NCBI RefSeq assembly: GCF_000012085.2
Contig: NZ_CP019366.1
Location: forward strand, 1-33,462
DNA from: Borrelia turicatae 91E135
GTDB lineage: Bacteria > Spirochaetota > Spirochaetia > Borreliales > Borreliaceae
Length of the DNA: 33,462 bases
Reading direction: 5' to 3'
Each line of letters starts with the position of its first letter. Positions within the stretch are counted from its first letter, which is position 1. The notes beneath the pieces were generated by a model. It saw nothing but the letters and a program-made list of their open reading frames with translations, was not told the DNA's origin and did no database searches. Positions 8,301 to 16,314 of this stretch are shown here, one piece after another. The translations under genes were made by a program, and so were the position numbers.

Positions 8301-8332
8301 AATAAAATCGTTCGATATCGAACGATTTTATT
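8301..8332. promoter_or_regulatory. Perfect 32-bp palindrome between parA and PF49
   Basis: The core is ATCGTTCGATATCGAACGAT, and the symmetry extends six bases further on each side (AATAAA/TTTATT), with no mismatch and no loop. It fills most of the gap between the parA stop and the PF49 ribosome binding site. It is the right kind of site for a ParB-like protein or repressor: a centromere (parS) or operator. As RNA it could also form a hairpin limiting PF49 translation. I know of no exact precedent. Confidence 0.6.
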
Positions 8333-8354
8333 CTCATTAACTATAAAATTAAAT

Positions 8355-9116
8355 TTAAATTTTTAATATATTATTTAAACATTCTGAACATTCTTGATAA
8401 TAAATCTCCTTATAACTAGGCTCTTGTAAATTATTTGTAAAAACTTTTACTTTATTGGAAAAATGAACCTTTCCTTTAATAAAATTACCATATTTTTCTT
8501 GAATTGAATTTTCTATATCCTTAAAAGTATTTCTATTTTTCATAAACTGATTTTCTACTATTGATATATCAATGTCTTTATCTATATAAATAGAAATTTT
8601 TGAAATGTATTTCATCAATATAGACAAACTTTCAACCGAAAATCTCTCAACCTGAATAGGTATTACGAGCTTATCCGTAATATGTAAAGCATTATCTAAA
8701 AGTGAATCTAAATTAGGAGGAGTATCTATCAAAACATAATCAAAATAATAACTAACTAAAAAATTTTTTAACCTATGTTTTAAAGAAAGAACTTTATACG
8801 AATCAACCTGTTGATTAAAAAGATGCAAATTTGGATGAGAAGGCAGAAGATACATTCTATCATTTATCTTGTTTAAATATTTATTAAAATCTAAATTTGT
8901 ATTTTCTCTTAAAAACTCATAAACATTATTCACTTCTAAATTTTTTATATATTGCATAAAATAACTGGTTAAACTATTTTGAGGATCCAAGTCTATAACT
9001 AAAATCTTCTTGCCCGCATCTTTTAAAATATAACTAAAAATAATAGTTAAAATGCTTTTTCCAACACCACCCTTGATATTAGCAATTGTGATTATTTCTG
9101 GTTTTTTTTTATCCAT
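8355..9116 (-). CDS. parA: ParA-type partition ATPase, PF32 family
   Basis: 253 residues. The deviant Walker A motif KGGVGKS is at residues 15-21. The A' motif is DLDPQNS (42-48) and the Walker B motif is VLIDTPP (128-134). These mark a MinD/ParA ATPase that segregates the plasmid. In Borrelia the PF32 sequence type is linked to plasmid compatibility. The gene overlaps the end of PF50 by 25 bp, suggesting translational coupling, and precedes PF49. Confidence 0.95.
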   Translation of the reverse strand: MDKKKPEIITIANIKGGVGKSILTIIFSYILKDAGKKILVIDLDPQNSLTSYFMQYIKNLEVNNVYEFLRENTNLDFNKYLNKINDRMYLLPSHPNLHLFNQQVDSYKVLSLKHRLKNFLVSYYFDYVLIDTPPNLDSLLDNALHITDKLVIPIQVERFSVESLSILMKYISKISIYIDKDIDISIVENQFMKNRNTFKDIENSIQEKYGNFIKGKVHFSNKVKVFTNNLQEPSYKEIYYQECSECLNNILKI

Positions 9117-9652
9117 TTATTTATAATCCCTCCATTTGGTAACTTTTTGCCATAAAATTCATATATTTGTTTTTCTAAATTGATCATTCTTTCAACTAAA
9201 GATTCATAATATTTCTTATTAACTTTTTCCTTTCTAAGTAAATAAGTAATTTCTCCAATATAACAACAAACACTACCTTTCTTAAATCTAAACTCTACGT
9301 AATAAACTTTTGAAAACGTAGACGCTTTCATGATACCATTCTCTTCATATCTTGTTACAATATTTTGTATTGGTTTTCTATACCAATAAGATATGCCCAA
9401 AAATTTATCACCATCTCTTAAAGAAAACAGGTTAAACACTGCTATTTTTTCTTGATTAAAAAGTTCCCTAAAAGAAACAAAAAATTTACCTCTTTGGTTT
9501 TTATTAATCCCAAAAGAGAACAAATCTTTCATTATTTTTGTATGATATATTGTCCTGTTATTAATTTTTTCTACTTTTACAAAAAGATTCCTGTTGTTTT
9601 TTTTCTTAATTTCTAATTCCTTTTTTTTTAGGCGTTCTAATATGCTCTCCAT
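9092..9652 (-). CDS. PF50 / DUF226 family plasmid maintenance protein
   Basis: 186 residues. It begins MESILERLKKKELEIKKKN and contains NRTIYHTKIMKDLFSFGI, KFFVSFRELFNQ and GDKFLGISYWYRKPI, typical of the Borrelia DUF226 (PF50) family. It ends with YEFYGKKLPNGGIINKWI. The start follows AAGGAT by seven bases and lies 9 bp after the PF57/62 stop. It is the second gene of the operon and overlaps parA. Its biochemical role is not established. Confidence 0.92.
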   Translation of the reverse strand: MESILERLKKKELEIKKKNNRNLFVKVEKINNRTIYHTKIMKDLFSFGINKNQRGKFFVSFRELFNQEKIAVFNLFSLRDGDKFLGISYWYRKPIQNIVTRYEENGIMKASTFSKVYYVEFRFKKGSVCCYIGEITYLLRKEKVNKKYYESLVERMINLEKQIYEFYGKKLPNGGIINKWIKKNQK

Positions 9653-9661
9653 AATTAATCC

Positions 9662-10753
9662 TTAACTGGTGATTATTTCAAGTTCTTCCGGTTTTAAATA
9701 ATCTAGATTATTATTTATCAACTCTAAAAGTTCATGGTAGTAATAATTATTAAGTACCTTGCTGTATGTTAACTTATCCTGTTTATTTAAATAATCCTTC
9801 AATATTGATACTAAAATCGATTTGTCTATTTTATGTCTTAATTGTTCAAGAAGTATGCTAAATACGTTATTTCTAATGTCTTTCTTGTTTTCTTGTATGT
9901 TCCTATTAGTATGTTCAACTGTTTTTTTAAGCTTTCCTATTATTTTCTTTAAGTCATTGTACTTGTTATTCTCTATGATGAAGTGGGGTTTGTCTTTATA
10001 TTGTTCATATACTTCTTGTATTTGTATTTCTAACTGTTTACTGTTGTGTCCTTCGTTCTCCAGTTTAATCCTTGTTTCATTCAAGATATTACTTAATTCT
10101 TGCTGTTTACTTCTTTTCGATTTGGTACCATTAATTCTCTTGTATATACTATTTTCAATTAAATTTTCGGTTCTTTTAATAATTTTACATACTTTAATCG
10201 TAACGTTTTTTTCTAATTTTAAATTTAAAATAGAATAGAGTATGTCTGATTTAAAGTTGCATTTTCTGATGTATTTTTTTACTTGGAGTTTTTCTATAAG
10301 TTTTATGTCTTTCTTCTTTTCTTTATTACAATTATTATAATAACACTCCCATTTTTCTACACTGCTATTTTTAATACAAGTTTTTTCAAGATATACATTA
10401 ACACGTTTTTTATGTCTTTCCTCTTTTTTCTCTCTAAATTGCTTATTGATTATGCAGTAACATTCTTTTTTAGAGTATTTAAGTTCGTAGTGAATTTCAG
10501 TTCCCATGTTAACACCCAAATGTCTATGATAATTAATTGTTACTTGAAATTCTTTTTCTAATTTATAAAGATAACTTTGTAGTGTTTTAAGTTTAACAGG
10601 TTTTTGGTCATTGTTTTTCATATTATTATTGAAATAATAAAGTATGTCATTTTGAGTGTATTTTTTTAACTTTAAGTTCATGTAATTTAGTGTTGATATT
10701 AAAACTATTAATTTATGTTGGTATTTGTTTGTAAATTTTTTTGTGTTCCTCAT
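9662..10753 (-). CDS. PF57/62 family plasmid replication protein
   Basis: 363 residues, first gene of the operon. The N-terminus (KKFTNKYQHKLIVLISTLNY, KTLQSYLYKLEKEFQV, GTEIHYELKY) matches the Borrelia PF57/62 family, thought to be the replication initiator and enough with nearby DNA for autonomous replication. A lysine-rich middle part is followed by a coiled-coil-like C-terminal half (FSILLEQLRHKIDKSILVSI). It starts at ATG with AGGAGA a few bases upstream. A promoter-like pair precedes it at 10792-10821. Confidence 0.92.
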   Translation of the reverse strand: MRNTKKFTNKYQHKLIVLISTLNYMNLKLKKYTQNDILYYFNNNMKNNDQKPVKLKTLQSYLYKLEKEFQVTINYHRHLGVNMGTEIHYELKYSKKECYCIINKQFREKKEERHKKRVNVYLEKTCIKNSSVEKWECYYNNCNKEKKKDIKLIEKLQVKKYIRKCNFKSDILYSILNLKLEKNVTIKVCKIIKRTENLIENSIYKRINGTKSKRSKQQELSNILNETRIKLENEGHNSKQLEIQIQEVYEQYKDKPHFIIENNKYNDLKKIIGKLKKTVEHTNRNIQENKKDIRNNVFSILLEQLRHKIDKSILVSILKDYLNKQDKLTYSKVLNNYYYHELLELINNNLDYLKPEELEIITS

Positions 10754-10791
10754 TTAAATCTCCTGTGTTGGTTATTGAATTATTATCTTTT

Positions 10792-10821
10792 ATCATAGTG
10801 TAATATACGTTAAAAAGTAAA
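10792..10821 (-). promoter_or_regulatory. Promoter of the replication/partition operon
   Basis: On the minus strand TTTACT (10816-10821) and TATGAT (10792-10797) are spaced 18 bp, about 40 nt upstream of the PF57/62 start. It is the best match in the gap and sits at the head of a four-gene operon. Confidence 0.45.
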
Positions 10822-10959
10822 CCCATTTATAATAAAAATATTTTTAGTAAATACATTATAGGGTACTACTGGTGAGCTAGTTGGTAATATCTCTTACTTA
10901 AAGACGAAAGAAATCCTGAGGTGGGGATAATAAAAAAGCTTAAGATGGTAATAGCATAG

Positions 10960-11197
10960 AGAATAATGACGGCGCAGGTAAATTGTTAATGGTAGTACTG
11001 TAGCTGCTTCTGATGCAAAGAAAATAGTAGAGGTAGCAGCAGTAAGTACAGTTATTAAGGCATTAGATACATTGACTATTGCTATAAGAAAAACTATTGA
11101 TATAGGGCTTAAGGAAGTTAAAGAAGTTATAAAAATTAATACTAATGATACTCCGTTAGCTTCTGATAATCAGCCTCCTGAAGCTAAGAAGAACTAA
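10960..11197 (+). pseudogene. 3' fragment of a Vlp group III cassette
   Basis: The last part reads [20 protein letters not shown], then [17 protein letters not shown] and [11 protein letters not shown]-stop (11195-11197). This matches the group III tail at 15870-16020. Upstream, weak similarity (GAGKL, then VAASDAKK) suggests that an internal piece is missing. Positions 10822-10959 show no clear gene. Confidence 0.8.
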
Positions 11198-11251
11198 GAA
11201 TCAGGACTAAATAGGGTTAGTAAGCAATACATAATTAAATAAAGTCATTTG

Positions 11252-11286
11252 AGGAAAACTCTTCTTTTCATAGGAATTGTTTTCCT
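11252..11286 (+). terminator. Group II/III-type 3' hairpin
   Basis: AGGAAAAC (11252-11259) pairs with GTTTTCCT (11279-11286), followed by TTTTA. It is preceded by the conserved AATAAAGTCATTTG motif. Confidence 0.6.
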
Positions 11287-11344
11287 TTTATCTATCTCTT
11301 GTAATAATACTCAGGTTTAAATAGTATTGATAACAATCATTTAA

Positions 11345-11671
11345 CAACAGATTGATGGTAAGACTGCATTTGAGCTTTTTTATAAACTAAAGAAAAGGGA
11401 CCTAACACTTTGTGTTGAAGATAGGGATAACGTTTTTGGGCATGGGAATGTGACTAAAACATTTCTTAATCTTAGAGCACATATGAGTCATAAGTTTAGG
11501 ATTGCTCCAATTAAACCTATAAGTAATAAATTTACTAACATTACTACGTTAATAGAGCTATTTGCTACATTTAAACTTAGTATTATGGATTATTCAAGTA
11601 AGTTAGCTATATCTGATATTTATAAGTACAAAGGAGATGGTAAGGGTGATGATTCATTAGATAGCATGTAA
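11345..11671 (+). pseudogene. N-terminally truncated phage/plasmid-type fragment upstream of bdr
   Basis: A 108-codon frame opens directly after a TAA with QQIDGKTAFELFYKLKKRD and has no start codon with a ribosome binding site. It contains LCVEDRDNVFGHGNVTKTFL, RAHMSHKFRIAPIKPISNKF and MDYSSKLAISDIYKYKGDGK, and stops after LDSM. GTG at 11450 is the first possible start but is unsupported. Copies lie upstream of every bdr in the window. The family is not identified. Confidence 0.6.
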
Positions 11672-11724
11672 GCATCATATATGTGGGTACTCGTACTCTT
11701 AAAGCACATTTTACTAAAACAAGA

Positions 11725-11753
11725 TTTCTATAACACTTAAGATATTATATAAT
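11725..11753 (+). promoter_or_regulatory. bdr promoter
   Basis: TTTCTA (11725-11730) and TATAAT (11748-11753) are spaced 17 bp, followed by AAGGAG ahead of the bdr start. Confidence 0.45.
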
Positions 11754-11774
11754 AATTACATAAGGAGTGTTTTT

Positions 11775-12207
11775 ATGGGACTTGCTCAACCTGTTATTAC
11801 TCAACAAATGGTCATCAATGAACTTATTAGAGCTGGGATAAATAGAGATATTGCTATTGATCTGTCTTACAGATATTATAAGAATGAACTTACTTACAAG
11901 GATATTGAGTATTTAAAAGAAAACTTGAAAAGGTTGAAGCTCTTTTACAAGCTGAGATTCAAAGGATTGAGACAACTTTAAAATCTGATATTAGAGACTT
12001 GGATAACAAAATAGATATTAAATTAATGAGCTTGATAATAAGACTGATGTTAACAAAATGGAGATTGATAGTAAACTTAATAAAACCGCATTTGAACTTA
12101 AGAGTACATTAAGACTTCATGGTTGGATGTTTGGTACCCTTATTACTCTAAATATAGGAATATTCTTAGTGTTAATGTCATTACAAAACCTTAATATTAT
12201 GATTTAA
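11775..12207 (+). pseudogene. bdr: Frameshifted bdr
   Basis: It begins MGLAQPVITQQMVINELIRA and keeps the Bdr head to DIEYLKENL. There, by comparison with the copy at 19944, 13 nt (TTTGATATTAAAC) are missing and the frame shifts to a stop after 68 residues. Downstream in other frames the LRLHGWMFGTLITLNIGIFL membrane segment survives, ending at 12205-12207. The repeat region is very short. The promoter-like site and start are intact, so a truncated peptide could still be made. Confidence 0.88.
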
Positions 12208-12387
12208 AACAAAACACTAATATCTACAAAAAATTTTAAGATAAAACTACTCTCTTCACTTCTTACTAAAAATTAGAATTTTATCTTTTTTTCCTTAAAA
12301 CCTTTCTCCAAGAAAAAAGCACAGATAATTTCATCAAAAAAAAATGAATTATTAGTAAAGTAAGTTTATTCAATTATTACCTTTCTT

Positions 12388-12414
12388 TAATTGATTACAT
12401 ATCAGTTATTTTTT
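12388..12414 (+). terminator. bdr terminator, diverged
   Basis: AATTGAT (12389-12395) and ATCAGTT pair imperfectly around TACAT, followed by ATTTTTTA. The position matches the better-formed copies at 20484 and 25235. Confidence 0.5.
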
Positions 12415-12564
12415 ATCAAAATCATTTAATTTTTGTTAGAAACAATTAGTAAATTAGTTGTTGTATTATATTTAATCTCTGAAATGTTAAAGTATCTGTG
12501 TTTTTAGCTTTTTTATTTTATTCAAAGCTTGTTAACCATCTTGTCCCTTGAGAAAAAAGGAGGC
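12415..12564 (+). repeat. bdr-vlp linker repeat
   Basis: About 150 bp with no frame, shared with the other bdr-vlp junctions. It contains a small hairpin, AACAATTA (12441-12448) with TAGTTGTT (12455-12462), then AATCTCTGAAATGTTAAAGT and a tail CTTGTTAACCATCTTG before the Vlp ribosome binding site. I see no convincing promoter. The rest of 12208-12388 holds nothing recognisable. Confidence 0.6.
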
Positions 12565-12572
12565 ACGTAATA

Positions 12573-13637
12573 ATGAAAAGAATTACTTTAAGTGCATTAT
12601 TGATGACTTTATTTTTACTTCTTAGTTGTGGCAGTGGGAGTGCTAAGGTGGAAGATCCTAAAACCACATTCTTAAACTCTATTGCTAATTTAGGTAAGGG
12701 TTTCTTAGATGTTTTTACTTCACTTTCTGATATGGTTGCTGGCGCTTTGGGTATTAAGGCTGACACTAAGAAATCTGATATTGGTCAGTATTTCACTGAT
12801 ATTGAAAACACTATGAACACAGTTAAAAAGAAATTGCAAGATGAAGTTACTAAGAATGGTAATTACTTGAAACTTAAATCTGTTGTTGATCACTTTATCA
12901 CTAACATATTAGACAAGATTGCAGAAGGGGCTAAAGAAGCTGTTAAAGGAGCTGAAGGTAGTGATGCTATTGGTAATGCTACTTCGGATGGGCATGGGGC
13001 TACTCCTGCTAGCAAGGATTCAGTTGTTTCTCTTGTTAAAGGGATTAAGACAATGGTTGATATAGTTTTGAAAGACAGTGAAGGGAGTGCAGGTGCTACT
13101 AAAACAGGAGAGGATAAAAAGGACATTGGTGCATTGTTTATTGATAATACCGGTAAAGCTGATGCAAAAGAAGAAAATATTGCAAAGGCATCAGCAAGTA
13201 TTGGTTCAGTGACTGGAGCTGACATCTTAAAAGCTATTGCTAAATCTACAGAAGATCCTAAAGCTAATAGTACTGATGGAATTGAAAAAGCCAAAGATGC
13301 AGCTGAGATTGCTATTGCTCCGGTTATTGCTAACAAAAAAGAAATTAAAGAGGATTCAGCGAAGAAAGATGCAGTTATTGCTGCGGGTATTGCTTTAAGA
13401 GCTATGGCTAAGGATGGTAAGTTTGCTGCTAATGCTGAAAAAGATGCTCATGCAGTTAATGGTGTTGCTGCTAGTGCTGTTGGTAAGACTTTAAGTACTC
13501 TAATAATAGCAATAAGAAGTACTGTTGATAGTGGCTTAAAGTCAATAAGTGATACTCTTGCTACAGTTACACAAGAAGATAAATCTTTAGAAGCTACTAC
13601 ACCTGCAGATGCAACAGCTAGTAGACAGCAACAATAA
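12573..13637 (+). CDS. vlp: Variable large protein (Vlp), group III
   Basis: 354 residues. The Vsp/OspC-style leader [19 protein letters not shown] gives a lipidated Cys19 and GSGSAKVEDPKTTFLNS. The mature part has FLDVFTSLSDMVAGALGI, DTKKSDIGQYF, the DSVVSLVKGIKTMVD segment, [27 protein letters not shown] and a TLSTLIIAIRSTVDSGL tail. The length is normal for a Vlp, the immunodominant outer-surface antigen switched by gene conversion in relapsing fever. The start has AAGGAGGCACGTAATAATG. The frame is intact, but no promoter is evident, so it is likely a complete silent copy. Confidence 0.92.
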   Translation: MKRITLSALLMTLFLLLSCGSGSAKVEDPKTTFLNSIANLGKGFLDVFTSLSDMVAGALGIKADTKKSDIGQYFTDIENTMNTVKKKLQDEVTKNGNYLKLKSVVDHFITNILDKIAEGAKEAVKGAEGSDAIGNATSDGHGATPASKDSVVSLVKGIKTMVDIVLKDSEGSAGATKTGEDKKDIGALFIDNTGKADAKEENIAKASASIGSVTGADILKAIAKSTEDPKANSTDGIEKAKDAAEIAIAPVIANKKEIKEDSAKKDAVIAAGIALRAMAKDGKFAANAEKDAHAVNGVAASAVGKTLSTLIIAIRSTVDSGLKSISDTLATVTQEDKSLEATTPADATASRQQQ

Positions 13638-13676
13638 AGAATTAATAACAAATATATAACTAAATAAAGTCATTTT

Positions 13677-13711
13677 AGGAAAACTCTTCTCTTCGTGAGA
13701 TTCGTTTTCCT
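13677..13711 (+). terminator. Group II/III-type 3' hairpin
   Basis: AGGAAAAC pairs with GTTTTCCT, with an inner TCTC/GAGA stem around TTCGT, followed by TTTTT. It is the best-formed copy of this element. Confidence 0.7.
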
Positions 13712-13768
13712 TTTTTATTACCTTGTAATAATACTCAGGTCTAAATAGTATTGATAGCAATCATTTAA

Positions 13769-14170
13769 CAACAGATTGATTGTAAGACTGTATTTGAGCT
13801 TTTTGATAAACCAAAGGAAATTGACCTAACACTTTATTTTGAAGATAGGGATAACACTTCTGGGTATGGGAATGTGACTAAAACTTTTCTTAATCTTAGA
13901 GCACGTATGAGTCATAAGTTTAGGATTGCTCCTATTAAACCTATAAGTAATAAATTTACTAACATTACTACGTTAATAAAACCATTTGCTACATTTAAAC
14001 TTAGTATTATGGATTATTCAAGTAAGTTAGCTATATCTGATATTTATAAGTACAAAGGAGATGGTAAGAGTGATGATGATTTATTAGATAGCCTCTCAAC
14101 ATCATATATGTTATTGACTCTGGCTATCCGTTCTCTTAAAGCATATTTTACTAAAATGAGGTTCCTATAA
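13769..14170 (+). pseudogene. N-terminally truncated phage/plasmid-type fragment upstream of bdr
   Basis: The longest copy: 133 codons opening after TAA with QQIDCKTVFELFDKPKEID. It then has EDRDNTSGYGNVTKTFLNL, IMDYSSKLAISDIYKYKGDG and a tail LSTSYMLLTLAIRSLKAYF absent from the copies at 11345 and 19501. No start codon has a ribosome binding site. The stop lies inside the bdr promoter region. Unidentified family, possibly of prophage origin. Confidence 0.6.
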
Positions 14171-14189
14171 CACTAAAATACTATATAAT
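14162..14189 (+). promoter_or_regulatory. bdr promoter
   Basis: TTCCTA (14162-14167) and TATAAT (14184-14189) are spaced 16 bp; AAGGAG follows just before ATG 14209. Confidence 0.45.
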
Positions 14190-14208
14190 AATTATATAAG
14201 GAGATTTT

Positions 14209-14754
14209 ATGCAAGATTCATCACTACATTCTGTTGCTAGTACACAAATTTTTAATGGGCATATTACAGAGGAGATTATATACCAAGAATTTGTAAAAAT
14301 GGGTATGCAAGATTTTATTGCAAATGAGCTCTCTAAAAGATATTACCGTAATGAACTTACTTATAAAGATATTGAGTATTTAGAGACCACTTTTAACTTA
14401 AAACTTGAGATGTTAGAGCGTAGTTTGAAATCTGAAATTATTTCTTTAAAAACTGAACTTGATAATAAGATAGACTCTGTTGAGAATAATCTTAACACTA
14501 AGATTGATACCAAATTTAAGGAGCTTGATAACAAAATAGACATTGTTAAAAATGAGTTAAAATCTGAGATTTCTCTTGTTAGAAAAGATATAGAAATTAA
14601 TAAAATGGAGCTTAATAGTAAACTTGATCAAACCACATCAGAATTTAAAAGTACATCAAAATTACATAATTGGATGTTTGGTACCCTTATTACACTTAAT
14701 ATGGGAATATTTTTAACATTAATGTCCATAGTTTATTCATTGTTAAGTAAGTAA
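14209..14754 (+). CDS. bdr: Bdr family protein with a different N-terminal type
   Basis: 181 residues. The N-terminus is MQDSSLHSVASTQIFNGHIT and then ITEEIIYQEFVKMGMQDFIA, clearly different from the MGLAQPVITQQ head of the other copies. From RYYRNELTYKDIEYLE onward it follows the common Bdr plan. KID-type repeats (KIDSVENNLNTKID, FKELDNKIDIV) occupy about residues 80-125. A C-terminal membrane segment (WMFGTLITLNMGIFLTLM) ends in VYSLLSK. It represents a second Bdr subtype. Promoter and ribosome binding site are as for the other copies. Confidence 0.92.
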   Translation: MQDSSLHSVASTQIFNGHITEEIIYQEFVKMGMQDFIANELSKRYYRNELTYKDIEYLETTFNLKLEMLERSLKSEIISLKTELDNKIDSVENNLNTKIDTKFKELDNKIDIVKNELKSEISLVRKDIEINKMELNSKLDQTTSEFKSTSKLHNWMFGTLITLNMGIFLTLMSIVYSLLSK

Positions 14755-14785
14755 ATTTAAATTAAGTAAACCTTTTCTTTCTTTG

Positions 14786-14964
14786 ACTACGTATTAGTTA
14801 TTTTCTTATCAAAATTATTTAAATTTTTGTTAGAGACAATTAATATCTGCTAATTTTCTCATTGTATTTAGTCTCTGCAATATTAAAGTATCTATGCGCT
14901 CTTAGTTTTTGTTTTTATGCTTATCAAAGCTTGTTAGCCATCTTGCCCCCTTGAGGTAATAAGG
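14786..14964 (+). repeat. bdr-vlp linker repeat
   Basis: Linker copy containing AGAGACAAT (14832-14840) and, 20 nt on, ATTGT then GTCTCT (14871-14876), able to pair as a nested hairpin. It ends in CTTGCCCCCTTGAGG before the Vlp ribosome binding site. The usual bdr terminator is degenerate here. Confidence 0.55.
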
Positions 14965-14976
14965 AGGCACGTAATA

Positions 14977-16020
14977 ATGAAAAGAATTACTTTAAGTGCA
15001 TTATTGATGACTTTATTTTTACTTCTTAGTTGTGGGAGTGGCAGTTCTAAGACTGAAGATCCTCAGAATAAATTCTTAAAATCTCTTATTAGTTTAAGTA
15101 ATGACTTCTTAAATGTTTTTACTTCTTTTGGTGATATTCTTGCTAAGACTTTAGGGTTTAATACTAATACTAAAAAGTCTGATGTTGGAGTTTACTTTAA
15201 AACTGTTCAAGATACTGTACAAGGCACTAAGGATAAGCTTAATAAAATTGTTGCTGATATGAAATCTGAAAATAATCCTAATGCTTCTGCAGTTGAAACC
15301 GCTGTAACTAATTTAGTTACAACCACTCTTGATAAAATAATCCAAGGGGCTAAGACCGCTAGTGAGGCTATTGGTTCTGATAACAACCCAATTGGTAATG
15401 TTGCTGCTGATAATAATGGCGGTGCTGCTGGAACTGGTGTTGATAGTCTAGTAAAGGGTATTAAATCAATTGTAGACGTGGTGCTTAAAGATGTAGGAAA
15501 TGCTGAGGCTGGTGATGATAAAAAAGCTGAAGATGGTGCTGTTGGTGCTGCAAGAGCTAATAATGCTGGAGATGGTGCTGGGAAATTATTTGCTAATGCT
15601 ACTGCTGGTGCGGATGATAAAAAAGCAGTAGCTGATGCTGCTAAAGCTGTTGGTGCTGTAACTGGGGCTGATATACTACAAGCTATGGTTAAGAATGAAG
15701 ATTCTGCTAAGTTAGCTACTAATGATGCAGCTAATGTTGTTGGTGTCAATGCTCCTAAGGATGGAACTATAGCAGGAGGTATAGCTTTAAGAGCAATGGC
15801 GAAGGGTGGTAAATTTGCTAATGGTGACAATGCTGCTAATACAAAAGAAGCTATAAGGAACATAGCAGTAAGTGCAGTAACTAAAGCATTGGATACTCTC
15901 ACCATAGCAATAAGCAACACTATTGATACAGAACTTAAGACTGTTAAAGATGCTATGAAATTTAATCCTAATGATACCCTTGTAACTACTGATAATCAGG
16001 TTCCTGAAACTAAAAGTTAA
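14977..16020 (+). CDS. vlp: Variable large protein (Vlp), group III
   Basis: 347 residues. Leader [19 protein letters not shown] (Cys19), then [17 protein letters not shown]. Group III markers are [82 protein letters not shown] and [17 protein letters not shown]. The central 150-240 region is rich in Ala, Gly, Asn and Asp, as expected for the variable loops. The start context and upstream linker match the copy at 12573. Intact, probably a silent donor. Confidence 0.92.
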   Translation: MKRITLSALLMTLFLLLSCGSGSSKTEDPQNKFLKSLISLSNDFLNVFTSFGDILAKTLGFNTNTKKSDVGVYFKTVQDTVQGTKDKLNKIVADMKSENNPNASAVETAVTNLVTTTLDKIIQGAKTASEAIGSDNNPIGNVAADNNGGAAGTGVDSLVKGIKSIVDVVLKDVGNAEAGDDKKAEDGAVGAARANNAGDGAGKLFANATAGADDKKAVADAAKAVGAVTGADILQAMVKNEDSAKLATNDAANVVGVNAPKDGTIAGGIALRAMAKGGKFANGDNAANTKEAIRNIAVSAVTKALDTLTIAISNTIDTELKTVKDAMKFNPNDTLVTTDNQVPETKS

Positions 16021-16065
16021 TAATCAGAATTAATAACAATATACATAACTAAATAAAGTCATTTG

Positions 16066-16100
16066 AGGAAAACTCTTCTCTTTATAAGAATTGTTTTCCT
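16066..16100 (+). terminator. Group II/III-type 3' hairpin
   Basis: AGGAAAAC (16066-16073) pairs with GTTTTCCT (16093-16100), after the AATAAAGTCATTTG motif. Confidence 0.6.
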
Positions 16101-16151
16101 TTATCTATATCTAATAATTCAGGTATCAAAGTATTGACAGCAATCATTTAA

Positions 16152-16262
16152 CAACAGATTGATTGTAAGACTGCATTTGAGCTTTTTTATAAACTAAAGA
16201 AAATAGACTAAACATTTATGTTATAGTTAGGTACCCTCTTAAATTACATATTACTAAAATAG
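16152..16262 (+). pseudogene. Internally deleted phage/plasmid-type fragment upstream of bdr
   Basis: It opens with QQIDCKTAFELFYKLKKID and stops at once. After TTATGTTATAGTTAGG the sequence jumps to the 3' end of the longer copies (CTTAAATTACATATTACTAA), losing roughly 250-300 bp. The copy at 24398 carries the same deletion. Confidence 0.6.
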
Positions 16263-16264
16263 GG

Positions 16265-16293
16265 TTCTTATCGCATTTGAGATATTATATAAT
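16265..16293 (+). promoter_or_regulatory. bdr promoter
   Basis: TTCTTA (16265-16270) and TATAAT (16288-16293) are spaced 17 bp, with AAGGAG before ATG 16315. Confidence 0.45.
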
Positions 16294-16314
16294 AAATACA
16301 TAAGGAGTGTTTTT

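Noticed and set aside
9822-10238. Plus-strand frame of 138 codons with many Leu/Phe/Ser residues, membrane-like
   Set aside because: It is the antisense of the lysine-rich PF57/62 gene; the hydrophobic look comes from reading AAA/GAA codons backwards.
12415-12572. Vlp expression-site promoter in the linker
   Set aside because: The linker has A+T-rich hexamers, but none pairs a good -35 with a -10 at proper spacing and is conserved in all copies.
15207-15920. Long open frame on the minus strand (237 codons) opposite a Vlp gene
   Set aside because: It lies fully inside the group III gene and is a by-product of Ala-rich GCT/GCA codons read backwards; no ribosome binding site. The same holds for 18625-19272, 23519-23944 and 28124-28711.
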